Positions 5,832-13,398 of a stretch of DNA of 13,639 bases are shown piece by piece; the first letter of the stretch is position 1; each line of letters begins with the position of its first letter. The DNA lies in assembly GCA_947165805.1 (NCBI GenBank), contig CAMVBT010000027.1, positions 1 to 13,639 of the forward strand, read 5' to 3'. The notes beneath the pieces were generated by a model. That model was given only the letters and a program-made list of their open reading frames with translations. It did not search any database and was not told the DNA's origin. The position numbers were made by a program, and so were the translations under genes. This DNA comes from an uncultured Clostridia bacterium. GTDB lineage: Bacteria > Bacillota > Clostridia > Oscillospirales > Ruminococcaceae.

Positions 5832-6260
5832 ATGGCATACAGAATACATCGCAGCAACAAGGTAGTAGAAGATCTTGAACTTACAGAGAGTGACGGCACT
5901 GTCGTTAAGACTCTGCACATAGACGTCGACATCGATGCTATAGCCGCACAGTTCCGCGCACAGTACAATGATCTCATTAAGGCTGAACGCGCAGTAAAAG
6001 CGGCACAGCAGGCGGGTGTCTCTGAGGAGAATTTCCAGGCTCTTTACACGGATTACGGAGAAGCAATAATAACTATTCTCAAGACCGTGATGGGTGAGGA
6101 CAACACACTCGAGGTGCTCGAGTTCTATGAGGATAATTACATCGAAATGTCATTACAGATCTTCCCGTTCGTCGCGGATGTTATCATCCCGAAGATCAGA
6201 GATACTGTTACTGCAAGTAAACAGCAGATAAAAACACGGTTCAGAGGTAGAAAATGGTAA
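5832..6260 (+). CDS. Tail assembly chaperone (gpG-like)
   Basis: This 142-residue protein has AAGGAG (5819-5824) before the ATG. A short strand region at the N-terminus (RIHRSNKVVEDLEL, TVVKTLHIDVDI) is followed by helices (AAQFRAQYNDLIKAERAVK, then the EEN...YGEAIITILKTVMGED segment). This is the layout of tail chaperones encoded between tube and tape measure, which coat the tape measure during assembly. It ends in a basic tail, KTRFRGRKW. It overlaps the next gene by seven bases (ATGGTAA). Relative to this frame the next gene is in -1, as in phages that make a fused chaperone by ribosomal frameshifting; see the findings. Assignment is by position, size and shape rather than by a diagnostic motif. 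Confidence 0.72.
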   Translation: MAYRIHRSNKVVEDLELTESDGTVVKTLHIDVDIDAIAAQFRAQYNDLIKAERAVKAAQQAGVSEENFQALYTDYGEAIITILKTVMGEDNTLEVLEFYEDNYIEMSLQIFPFVADVIIPKIRDTVTASKQQIKTRFRGRKW

Positions 6261-6862
6261 TTCACAGCTGCTATGAGCCGTTTCCCGATACCGTAGAAAT
6301 AGATGGTGTGCAGGTACGTTTTATACTGCCCTTCGATCGCGTATTACAGTTTTATGACCTGTTCGCGGATAAGAGCAGCGTGCTTACAGATGCCGAGAAG
6401 GTAGAGAGTGTGTACGACTGGTTCGTGAAATCTCCGAGAAAGGTTCCCGAAATGTTCAAGATTAACGTCGTTGACCGAATAGTCAAAGACTACATATCGC
6501 AGGAACGCAAGGGAGGCGGCGGGGAAAGGCTCTACGACTTCAGGGCTGACAGCTCGTATATATACTCATCGTTCATGCTGGCGTATGGCATCGATCTTTT
6601 TGCGGAACAAGGAAAACTGCCATGGTGGAAATTCGTATCGCTGTTCGAGGGATTGCCCGAAGACAGCAAGATAAAGAAAGTCATCGAAATACGGGCACGC
6701 CCGTTCCCGAAGAGTGAGCGGAATAATCAGGAAATGATCAACCAGCTCGCCGAGCTCAAACGGGTGTATGCTCTGCCGGTATCACGCGAGGAGCGGGAGA
6801 AGAAAGCCAACGACGGCTGGAACCGTCTCTTCGACATGATGCTCAGTAAAGGCGGTGGATAA
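6254..6862 (+). CDS. Bacteriophage Gp15-family tail assembly protein
   Basis: This 202-residue protein matches the Gp15 family. The core DFRADSSYIYSSFMLAYGID (about 95-114), followed by KLPWWKFVSLFEGLP and KKVIEIRARPFP, is the family signature: an acidic pair, an aromatic helix, 'YGIDL', 'WW-F-L' and 'IR'. The C-terminus is a charged helix (SREEREKKANDGWNRLFDMM). Such proteins lie between the first chaperone and the tape measure and probably act as the second chaperone. The ATG lies within the stop region of the previous gene, so expression is by translational coupling or frameshift. The tape measure ATG follows its TAA with no gap. Confidence 0.85.
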   Translation: MVIHSCYEPFPDTVEIDGVQVRFILPFDRVLQFYDLFADKSSVLTDAEKVESVYDWFVKSPRKVPEMFKINVVDRIVKDYISQERKGGGGERLYDFRADSSYIYSSFMLAYGIDLFAEQGKLPWWKFVSLFEGLPEDSKIKKVIEIRARPFPKSERNNQEMINQLAELKRVYALPVSREEREKKANDGWNRLFDMMLSKGGG

Positions 6863-9800
6863 ATGGCTGACGGTGAAGTTATACTCGAAGTCCGTACAGA
6901 TAACTCTAAGATCGAAAGCGATCTTGACGATGCTCAGCACGTGGCTCAAAATGCCGCCTCAAAAGCGGCCAAAAGTATCGATAAGGTCTGGGATGCAGCG
7001 GAAAAGGTAGGGAAGAATACCGAAAAAGCTGTGAAAGGTGCGGCTGATGGCATCGACGATCTCGGAGAAAGCGCGGAAGATGCGGGAAAGAAAGCCGAGG
7101 AAGCTGCCAGAAGTGTAGACGATCTCGCGGATAGCCTCGATGATGCGGCGGATTCTGCCGATGATGCCGGAGATAAGGTCAGAACATCGTCAGACGAATT
7201 CGACGGTATGGGAAATAAAGCCGAGGCGAGCGGCGGTAAAATCTCGAAGGTCGGTGGAATTATCGCGAAGGCGGGTGTCGCTATCGTTACGGCGGTAGGC
7301 TCGGCCGCAGCGGCTTGTATCAAGATGTCGGCGGATGCTGAGACATCGTTCGCGAAAGTAAAGACTCTGCTTTCCGATGGTACGGACTTCGATAAGTTCA
7401 AAGGAGAACTTACGAACCTGTCAAAAACGACAGGACAAAGCTTCGGAGATATCGCTGAAAGCATCTACAGCGCATTATCTGCCTCAGTAGACGAGGATAA
7501 GGTCGTCGGTTTTGTTGAAACGGCGAATAAGCTTGCCAAAGGCGGTTTCACAGAAGCTTCGACCGCTGTTGATGTGCTTACGACCGCAATCAATGCTTAT
7601 GGCCTTGCTGCTGATGATGCGACGCACATCTCCGATGTACTTATAAACACTCAGAATAAAGGTAAAACAACTGTTGATGAGCTCGCGGCCTCCATGGGCC
7701 AGACCATACCGGTCGCGAATTCGACGAAAACCTCGCTCGAGGACCTTTCAACACAGTATGCAATACTTACCAAGAATGGTCTGGGTACCGCCGAAGCAGG
7801 AACTCAGATCAAAGCAATGCTCGCCGAGCTCGGCAAGAGCGGTTCAAAAGCCGACGAAGCTTTGCGAGAACTTACAAACATGGGCTTTGCAGAATTGCAG
7901 GAAGCAGGCGCGAATACTTCCGACGTTCTGTATATCCTTCAGGACTATGCTGAACGGACCGGTGTGAAGCTTTCTGATATGTTCGGATCCGTCGAGGCCG
8001 GTAACGCTGCACTTACGATCATGAAGGACGGCGGCAAGGATTTCAATGAAATTCTCACGTCGATGTCAGACAGCCTCGGAGCTACAGAGGAAGCTTTCGA
8101 GACAATGGAGGAGACGACCGCCGCAAAATGGGAGAAGTTCACGAACAAACTTGCTGTCTCCGCAGCGGAGATCGGCGACAAGCTTATGCCGGTTGCGGAT
8201 AAGCTGCTTGACGCGATATCGCCCATGATCGACGAGGTATTACCAAAGATAGAAGAGGCTATTGTGCCTCTTGTAGAAGATCTCTCCGAGCTGATTGAGC
8301 CGATTATACAGATTGTGACAAGCGTCCTCCCCAATCTGCTTTCACTTCTGTCGCCGCTTGTCGAACTGGTTACAGCGGTTACAGACACGATACTGCCTCC
8401 GTTGCTCGCTATCATCGAGGAACTGGTACCGGTACTCTCGCAGATCATACAGAGTATTTTGCCGGTGATTATGGAGCTGCTTGACGCGCTGTCACCGATA
8501 CTCAGTCTGATCGTCGATCTTCTCCCGCCCATACTCCAGATCGTTGTTGCGCTCCTTGAGCCGGTGCTGTCGTTGATCAAAGGTCTTACACCGCTCATTA
8601 AGCTGTTGAGTGACCTGCTCAATCTCATATTGCCTCCACTGATACAGCTGATTAAGCTGATAGTTGACGTGATAGTAAAACAGCTTAATGTTGCGGTGAG
8701 CGCGGTCACGGCGATCATTAATACTGTAGTTACGCAGATATCCGCGGCGATCGATACGATACGCGGAGTCTTCGAGGGTATTCTTGACTTTATCACGGGC
8801 GTATTTACGGGCGACTGGGACAAAGCCTGGAAAGGTGTAAGTAAGATATTCGACTCTATCTGGAAAGGCATCCTGTCCGTTGCAGAGAGCATCGTAAACG
8901 GCATCATTGATGTACTCAATAGTTTGATTGATGCGTTCAATTTCGTTATCAGCTGGACCGGGGCTAAGATCGACCACTTCGGAAAGGTAGATTTCACAGG
9001 CAAGAACTCGCAGGAAGAACTGAAAGAAGCTATTGACGAAGACGCCAAGACCGAAAGCGGTCTGCCCAAAAGCTACAGTAGCGGAATATCCGGTCAGGAA
9101 CGTGCTTATCGGATCCAGCAGGAGCAGAAAAAAGCAGCAGCGGAGAGCACCGAAGGCAAGATCACTACAAATAGCGGCTTTACGCTCGATGTAAATCAGA
9201 TTGGTGCCAATAATACCACCAAGACTAATTCCGCTGCTTCCGGAAGCTCAACGAAAGAAAAGTCCGAACAAGAGCTTAAAGAGGAAGAATACAAGCGTCA
9301 GCTTGACGACCTTGATTATAAGCTTAAGATGGATGAGATTACCGAGGATACCTACTATGAGGCGCTTGCAAAGCTCCGCGATAAGTACCTGACGCCAGAC
9401 AGCAAGCTGTGGAGAGACGCGAACGTAAAGATCCACAATTACGAGAAGAATAAGGAAAAATCTGCTGAAAAAACGACAAAGAAGTCCTCGGGCTCATCTT
9501 CCGGCTCTTCGGGGAAGAATAAGACGACCGTTAATATCACGAGTCTTATACCGACGATCTGGGATACCAAAGAGGAAGCAAATGAAAAGCTCAAAAAGGC
9601 TATTGGTGTACAGCTTGCAGGGCAGGAGTCGGCTGCGTCCAATATCGTAACGAGTATAGAGAATACCGCGGAGAATATTACAGACCAGGTCAAGACAAGC
9701 GCAAAGAGTTCCGGAAAAGAAGCGGACACAACGCTTGAGGATGTTGTTACGGCTGTAAACGAGCTCAAGGCAAGTAACGAAAAGATCAAGGCATCGTTGG

Positions 9801-9910
9801 AAGTCGAATTCGTGGCGAATGATCTTTCGCTCGGCCGTGCGTGCATTGAGGATATCAATGAGATCACACGCATGGAAGGAAAAATACCACTGGAAGGGGT
9901 CAACGGTTAA
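6863..9910 (+). CDS. Tail tape measure protein (TP901 family)
   Basis: This 1015-residue protein should set tail length and lead DNA into the host. Residues about 1-125 are an acidic Ala/Asp/Lys coiled coil. A hydrophobic glycine-rich segment follows (about 128-150). Residues about 154-400 match the TP901 / PhageMin_Tail domain, with SADAETSFAKVKTLL, LSKTTGQSFGDIAESIYSAL and GLGTAEAGTQIKAMLAELGKS. From about 443 to 607 lies a striking Leu/Ile/Val run with prolines every 10-11 residues, suited to membrane insertion. GDWDKAWKGVSKIFDSIWKGI (about 651-671) is a common tape-measure motif. The rest is Ser/Lys-rich and helical and ends near IPLEGVNG. GGCGGTGG precedes the ATG. At 3 bases of tape gene per about 1.5 angstrom helix rise the tail would be roughly 150 nm; that is an estimate. 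No peptidase or lysozyme motif was seen. Confidence 0.93.
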   Translation: MADGEVILEVRTDNSKIESDLDDAQHVAQNAASKAAKSIDKVWDAAEKVGKNTEKAVKGAADGIDDLGESAEDAGKKAEEAARSVDDLADSLDDAADSADDAGDKVRTSSDEFDGMGNKAEASGGKISKVGGIIAKAGVAIVTAVGSAAAACIKMSADAETSFAKVKTLLSDGTDFDKFKGELTNLSKTTGQSFGDIAESIYSALSASVDEDKVVGFVETANKLAKGGFTEASTAVDVLTTAINAYGLAADDATHISDVLINTQNKGKTTVDELAASMGQTIPVANSTKTSLEDLSTQYAILTKNGLGTAEAGTQIKAMLAELGKSGSKADEALRELTNMGFAELQEAGANTSDVLYILQDYAERTGVKLSDMFGSVEAGNAALTIMKDGGKDFNEILTSMSDSLGATEEAFETMEETTAAKWEKFTNKLAVSAAEIGDKLMPVADKLLDAISPMIDEVLPKIEEAIVPLVEDLSELIEPIIQIVTSVLPNLLSLLSPLVELVTAVTDTILPPLLAIIEELVPVLSQIIQSILPVIMELLDALSPILSLIVDLLPPILQIVVALLEPVLSLIKGLTPLIKLLSDLLNLILPPLIQLIKLIVDVIVKQLNVAVSAVTAIINTVVTQISAAIDTIRGVFEGILDFITGVFTGDWDKAWKGVSKIFDSIWKGILSVAESIVNGIIDVLNSLIDAFNFVISWTGAKIDHFGKVDFTGKNSQEELKEAIDEDAKTESGLPKSYSSGISGQERAYRIQQEQKKAAAESTEGKITTNSGFTLDVNQIGANNTTKTNSAASGSSTKEKSEQELKEEEYKRQLDDLDYKLKMDEITEDTYYEALAKLRDKYLTPDSKLWRDANVKIHNYEKNKEKSAEKTTKKSSGSSSGSSGKNKTTVNITSLIPTIWDTKEEANEKLKKAIGVQLAGQESAASNIVTSIENTAENITDQVKTSAKSSGKEADTTLEDVVTAVNELKASNEKIKASLEVEFVANDLSLGRACIEDINEITRMEGKIPLEGVNG

Positions 9911-10281
9911 TGGCGACAATAACTATAGCTCAATATGATATATCGGCTTATGCAACAATACAGCCGTATGTGACGCAGAAAATACGTTCCGAAAGCATAA
10001 CATACGCGCTAAATGGCTCTATGCTTGTTGATCGCGTAGGACAGCCGAAAAAGAAAATAACCGTTACCGTAGGTTCGATGCCTGTCACGCTTTGGAATAC
10101 GATAAAGAGTGTGCTCTCCGGGGCATCGTTTTCCGTCGTTTTCAACGACGGAAACACAAACGTGGTAAACGGTACATTTCATTGTATGTCAGAGATCCCG
10201 GATAACTACATCTATTTCGGACAGAGTGCGTCGGATCCTACGCTGGTAGGCGGTTTCTCACTCGAGATGGAGGAGGTGTGA
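9910..10281 (+). CDS. Distal-tail-like small tail protein
   Basis: This 123-residue protein has a start sharing one base with the tape measure stop (TAATG) and GGAAGGGG (9892-9899) as likely binding site. It is almost all beta strand: MATITIAQYDISAYATIQPY, a conserved loop with Arg and Lys (RVGQPKKKITVTVGSMP), a helix (TLWNTIKSVLSG) and paired strands (FSVVFNDGNTNVVNGTFHC). This matches small proteins found right after the tape measure in Clostridia phages, where the distal tail ring is expected. I cannot tie it to a named family with certainty. A perfect 11-bp hairpin (10130-10154) lies inside the gene. Confidence 0.6.
   Translation: MATITIAQYDISAYATIQPYVTQKIRSESITYALNGSMLVDRVGQPKKKITVTVGSMPVTLWNTIKSVLSGASFSVVFNDGNTNVVNGTFHCMSEIPDNYIYFGQSASDPTLVGGFSLEMEEV
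10130..10154 (+). other. Perfect hairpin within the distal-tail-like gene
   Basis: TTTCCGTCGTT (10130-10140) pairs perfectly with AACGACGGAAA (10144-10154) around a three-base loop (TTC). There is no T-run after it, so it is not terminator-like. It could slow ribosomes, stabilise mRNA or be chance. Confidence 0.45.
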
Positions 10282-10282
10282 T

Positions 10283-11386
10283 ATGCGCGAAGTCAGTACT
10301 AACGCGTATCAGTCTATACGCGATCTCGATTTCAAGATCGTGACCAATGATGAAGGTGCGGTTTACACCTCCGCTGACATAGTCAGCATGGACATACAGC
10401 GAAAGCTGACGGATAAAGGCGTTTCTATCGGAAACGCCATATCCGATCGTCTGTCGGTCACGCTTCGCAAGTCAGAAAATGACATTCCCAAGAATACGCG
10501 TTTTGTGCCTTATGTTAAATTCGGTGATGATGTAAACTATACCCGGCTGGGTAGGTTCTATGTCACGAAATGCACCAAGAATAAACACGGGTATCTGAAT
10601 GTTACCTGTATGGACTACCTGAACAGACTCGACAAGGAATGCAAATGGAAAGCCGGAGGCGGGGCCTCTGCGCTGACTTTTCCTGCGACACATCAGCAGA
10701 TGCTCGACTATATCACATCACGATATAGCCTTTCATGCAGTTTTGTCTGCCAGAACTGGACGGTGGAAACAAAGCCCGAAGGGTATACATACCGTCAGAT
10801 ACTTTCATTTATCGCGGCATCTCACGCCGCTAATGTTCACATTGACGAGAATGATGCTGTAACCTTCGTACAGTTCGCGGAAGCGACTTATCCACTTTCC
10901 GCTGCGAATGTCATATCGCAGATGATAGATGAGACTGTCGGATATACCGTTAACGGTCTCTACATCGAAGTCGACGACGATACAGATATCTATATTGATG
11001 ATGTACCAGGAAGTCAATACGATGAGGACGCGACCGGAATTGTCAAGGTCAAGAATCCGTTTGCTACGGTCGCAATAGCCAACTACTGCTGGACACAACT
11101 CGGCGGCCTGTCATACATATCGACAACGATCACCAAGCGAGCTACGACTGCATTACAGTGTGGGGACGTGATTGATGTGTATGATTACGCCGGAGAACCT
11201 GCGGAGTTCAAAGCGGCCGTGACCGCACTACATTATACTGTGTCTGCTTCGGGCGGGTTCCAGGAGCAGATTACTTCATACGCTGACACAGGAGAGAACA
11301 AGAAAACTACTCCAAACAAGAAAGCGGATATAACGTTTGCTGTTTCTCAAAGATTCTGGTCATCTGATTATCTTATTGTCAGCTGA
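10283..11386 (+). CDS. Tail hub / tail-associated baseplate protein
   Basis: This 367-residue protein has a very strong ribosome binding site (AGGAGGTG, 10271-10278) overlapping the end of the previous gene. The N-terminal part has the strand pattern of hub (gp27-like, Tal N-terminal) proteins: VSMDIQRKLTDKGVSIGNA, then RFVPYVKFGDD and the telling 'LGRFYVTKCTKNKHGYLNVTC MDYLNRLDK'-type segment (positions about 90-115). A helix with YTYRQILSFIAASHAANVHI near residue 175 and a Thr/Val-rich C-terminal part (ITKRATTALQCGDVIDVYD) fit the second hub domain. Such proteins form the trimer closing the tail tip. The last 17 codons overlap the spike frame, and the stop (TGA, 11384-11386) may be bypassed; see the findings. 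No endopeptidase domain is attached. Confidence 0.68.
   Translation: MREVSTNAYQSIRDLDFKIVTNDEGAVYTSADIVSMDIQRKLTDKGVSIGNAISDRLSVTLRKSENDIPKNTRFVPYVKFGDDVNYTRLGRFYVTKCTKNKHGYLNVTCMDYLNRLDKECKWKAGGGASALTFPATHQQMLDYITSRYSLSCSFVCQNWTVETKPEGYTYRQILSFIAASHAANVHIDENDAVTFVQFAEATYPLSAANVISQMIDETVGYTVNGLYIEVDDDTDIYIDDVPGSQYDEDATGIVKVKNPFATVAIANYCWTQLGGLSYISTTITKRATTALQCGDVIDVYDYAGEPAEFKAAVTALHYTVSASGGFQEQITSYADTGENKKTTPNKKADITFAVSQRFWSSDYLIVS
11334..11386 (+). other. Out-of-frame overlap of hub and spike genes, possible frameshift site
   Basis: The hub frame ends TAT CTT ATT GTC AGC TGA TGA while the spike frame, +1 relative to it, is open from 11334. Shifting by +1 at AGC TGA gives a joined protein reading ...DYLIVS-DDPFDD. 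The choice between a programmed shift, a point deletion or insertion, and a TTG start cannot be made from this sequence. Confidence 0.4.
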
Positions 11387-12740
11387 TGATCCTTTTGATG
11401 ATACATCCTCAGAAAAGCCTAAATCAAAAGACGAATGGTTTGTGCTTGATAACGATACCGATAAGCATCTGCTTACGATTAAACAGTGTAAAATCGTAAG
11501 CGAGGCAACCTCGGAATCCGAAGCGGTGTATGAGTGGGAGATTGTTGCTGTACTTTCGACCGGCGGCGGCGTGGGTGAAGAAATAGGAAACCACAGCGTC
11601 AGATTTAACGAAGACACTAACACGGTCACGGAATCGCAGTTTTACGGATATAACATTCTGGGAGGCCGTGACAACAGTCTGACAAACTCCATAAAAACTA
11701 TTATTGACGGCGCTCAGAACAGCGGCGCAAGCGTGACGGAATGTATTATATCGGGCGAGCAAAACACAGTGAGCCGAGCCGATGAAAGCATTATATCGGG
11801 GGCGCGCCACAATGTGACCGATGATGACGATGGCATAGTTACCGGTCGGAATAACACGACAAACGGAAACTCAAACACGGTAACAACGGGATCCGACAAC
11901 ACCGTCAGCAATTGCCAGAACTGCAATATATCCGGAAATAATAATACCGCAAGATACGCAACAAACAGCATTGTAACAGGATATAACAACACAGCAGAAA
12001 GCAGCAGAGATTCAATAACCGCGGGCAGCGGTAACACAGCGGATCAAGATCGCGCTATAACTGCCGGAATAGGAAATAAAGCTGTAAGCGACGGACTGAC
12101 CGTCGGGCGGTACAGTCAATATAACAGTTCTAACCGTATTGTTATAGGAAACGGAAATGACGACAACAACCGCAGCAACGCTTTTTATGTAATGTATGAC
12201 GGCACGACATACGCGAAAGTCTACCACACGACCGGCGCGGACTACGCGGAATATTTCGAGTGGGCGGACGGAAATCCAGACAACGAAGACAGGCGCGGAA
12301 TGCTTGTGCAGCTTACAACGCCAAAGTGGGACGATAAAAGCCTATGTTATGTTTCAGCTGGCACAATAGTACCTGCACACGGCGACGATATCATCGGCGC
12401 GGTATCCTGCCGTGCGTCCGTGATCGGAAACGCCTACGAGGAGCACTGGCACGGGAAATATAAAACCGACGTTTTCGGTGCTTATATCCCCGACAAAGAC
12501 GGCAGACCTCAGCTCTCCGACGACTACGACCCCGAGCGGAAATATATCCCGCGGTCACAGCGGCAGGAATGGGCTCCGGTCGGTATGGTCGGGCGGCTGG
12601 TTATCCGCGACAACGGCAAATGTCAGCCCGGAGGGTATGTTTCGGCGCGTCAGGGCATCGGAGTGCCGACGTTCACGGAAACGAAAGTCCGCTGCCTGAA
12701 ACGCCTTGACGACGCGCACATCGAGGTGCTGATAAGGTGA
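11337..12740 (+). CDS. Tail spike with YadA-like repeats and Peptidase_G2 (IMC) self-cleaving domain
   Basis: The frame opens after a TAA at 11331. The only nearby start is TTG at 11337 (or TTG at 11376), with no clear ribosome binding site and no in-frame ATG near the N-terminus, so the start is uncertain. From TTG it is 467 residues. Residues about 105-265 hold some twelve 13-15-residue repeats of the form I-[IVT]-[ST]-G-x-x-N-T, as in the left-handed roll of YadA-type trimeric adhesins. The C-terminal 170 residues begin at TTGADYAEYFEW (about 298) and match the Peptidase_G2 / intramolecular chaperone autocleavage domain: RRGMLV, IIGAVSCRASVIGN, WHGKY, YDPERKYIPRSQRQEW and VGMVGRLVIRDNGKC. 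That domain folds the spike trimer and then cuts itself off, as in phi29 gp12. The product is probably the receptor-binding spike. Confidence 0.83.
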   Translation: MLFLKDSGHLIILLSADDPFDDTSSEKPKSKDEWFVLDNDTDKHLLTIKQCKIVSEATSESEAVYEWEIVAVLSTGGGVGEEIGNHSVRFNEDTNTVTESQFYGYNILGGRDNSLTNSIKTIIDGAQNSGASVTECIISGEQNTVSRADESIISGARHNVTDDDDGIVTGRNNTTNGNSNTVTTGSDNTVSNCQNCNISGNNNTARYATNSIVTGYNNTAESSRDSITAGSGNTADQDRAITAGIGNKAVSDGLTVGRYSQYNSSNRIVIGNGNDDNNRSNAFYVMYDGTTYAKVYHTTGADYAEYFEWADGNPDNEDRRGMLVQLTTPKWDDKSLCYVSAGTIVPAHGDDIIGAVSCRASVIGNAYEEHWHGKYKTDVFGAYIPDKDGRPQLSDDYDPERKYIPRSQRQEWAPVGMVGRLVIRDNGKCQPGGYVSARQGIGVPTFTETKVRCLKRLDDAHIEVLIR

Positions 12741-12745
12741 GGTGA
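12739..12745 (+). promoter_or_regulatory. Ribosome binding site that decides the XhlA-like start
   Basis: GAGGTGA lies five bases before ATG 12751. The alternative GTG at 12742 falls inside this motif and has no properly spaced site of its own, so ATG 12751 is preferred. Confidence 0.65.
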
Positions 12746-12750
12746 AAGAA

Positions 12751-13035
12751 ATGGACATCAACGAAAAGGAGATCTACGAACGCCTCACCGCAGTGGAAAG
12801 CCTTCTGAGTTCCCTGCACAAGCGCGTTGACAAGCAGGACGAGCTTATCGACAATATCCGCGGCATAGTCGAGGAAATGAAATATATGCGCGAGGATATC
12901 AACCGTATAGACGGCAAGGTCACCGAGATCGAACAGAAGCCCGCGAAGCGCTGGGAGTCTGTGATCGCGGCTATTATCGGAGCTTTTGCGGGCGGTCTCG
13001 GGACTGCGCTGATAACAATGATAACAGGGGGATAG
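12751..13035 (+). CDS. XhlA-like membrane protein (hemolysin XhlA family, holin-associated)
   Basis: This 94-residue protein begins at ATG 12751. Residues about 1-65 form a charged amphipathic helix or coiled coil with heptad spacing (EIYERLTAVESLLSSLHKRV, then the VEEMKYMREDINRI segment). After EQKPAKRWES a single membrane helix follows (VIAAIIGAFAGGLGTALITM, about 70-89) with a tiny C-terminal end. This is the standard shape of XhlA, which in Bacillus PBSX works with a holin and amidase in lysis. Here it sits between the spike and further fibre genes, not next to a visible lysin, so it may serve lysis or anchor tail-tip proteins during assembly. The lysis reading is from family knowledge; no lysin is in the window. 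Confidence 0.78.
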   Translation: MDINEKEIYERLTAVESLLSSLHKRVDKQDELIDNIRGIVEEMKYMREDINRIDGKVTEIEQKPAKRWESVIAAIIGAFAGGLGTALITMITGG

Positions 13036-13037
13036 AA

Positions 13038-13388
13038 ATGTACATCACAGACGGTCATGATATTAAGATACCCGGCGGCGATACGGCGGAGATAGTCTTT
13101 ATTTTCTGTACGGAGAATGAGGGAGAGGAAACGCCGTATATGCTGCCGGAGGGGCAGTACGCGGAGCTTGCCGTAAGACCCGTAAAGGGCGCGGCACCCG
13201 TGCTGACAAAGACGGCAGGGCGTTCTGCCCAGAGTTCGGACGGCTCGTTGACGATAAGCTTCGGCAGATCGGATACCGATATCGCCAGGGGCAGATATAT
13301 CTACACGATAAGGCTTAAAAACGAGAACGGAACGGTGGTCGATACATGGCTCGGCGCCGAGCCGTCCGCGGTCTTTGAGATACTTTGA
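13038..13388 (+). CDS. BppU-like baseplate / tail protein (N-terminal domain only)
   Basis: This 116-residue protein has AGGGGG just before its ATG (about 13026-13031) and only two bases separate it from the previous stop. The pattern matches the N-terminal beta-sandwich of upper baseplate proteins: DIKIPGGDTAEIVFIF (about 8-23), EGQYAELAVRPVKG, GSLTISFGRSDTDIARGRYIYTIRL and a closing strand AVFEIL. In those proteins this domain fixes the receptor-binding parts to the baseplate. Here the gene ends right after the domain, so it may be a docking adaptor for the fibre encoded next. It is clearly of the same high G+C as the flanking fibre genes. Confidence 0.68.
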   Translation: MYITDGHDIKIPGGDTAEIVFIFCTENEGEETPYMLPEGQYAELAVRPVKGAAPVLTKTAGRSAQSSDGSLTISFGRSDTDIARGRYIYTIRLKNENGTVVDTWLGAEPSAVFEIL

Positions 13389-13398
13389 GGAGGGCATT

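Noticed and set aside
8492..8977. 161-codon antisense open frame inside the tape measure gene
   Set aside because: It lies wholly within a well-supported gene and mirrors its hydrophobic repeats in another frame.
7945..9069. 374-codon antisense open frame inside the tape measure gene
   Set aside because: It is a Ser/Ile-rich shadow of the + strand repeats, without domain or sensible ribosome binding site.
12742..12750. GTG start for the XhlA-like gene
   Set aside because: The GTG lies within the ribosome binding site that serves ATG 12751.
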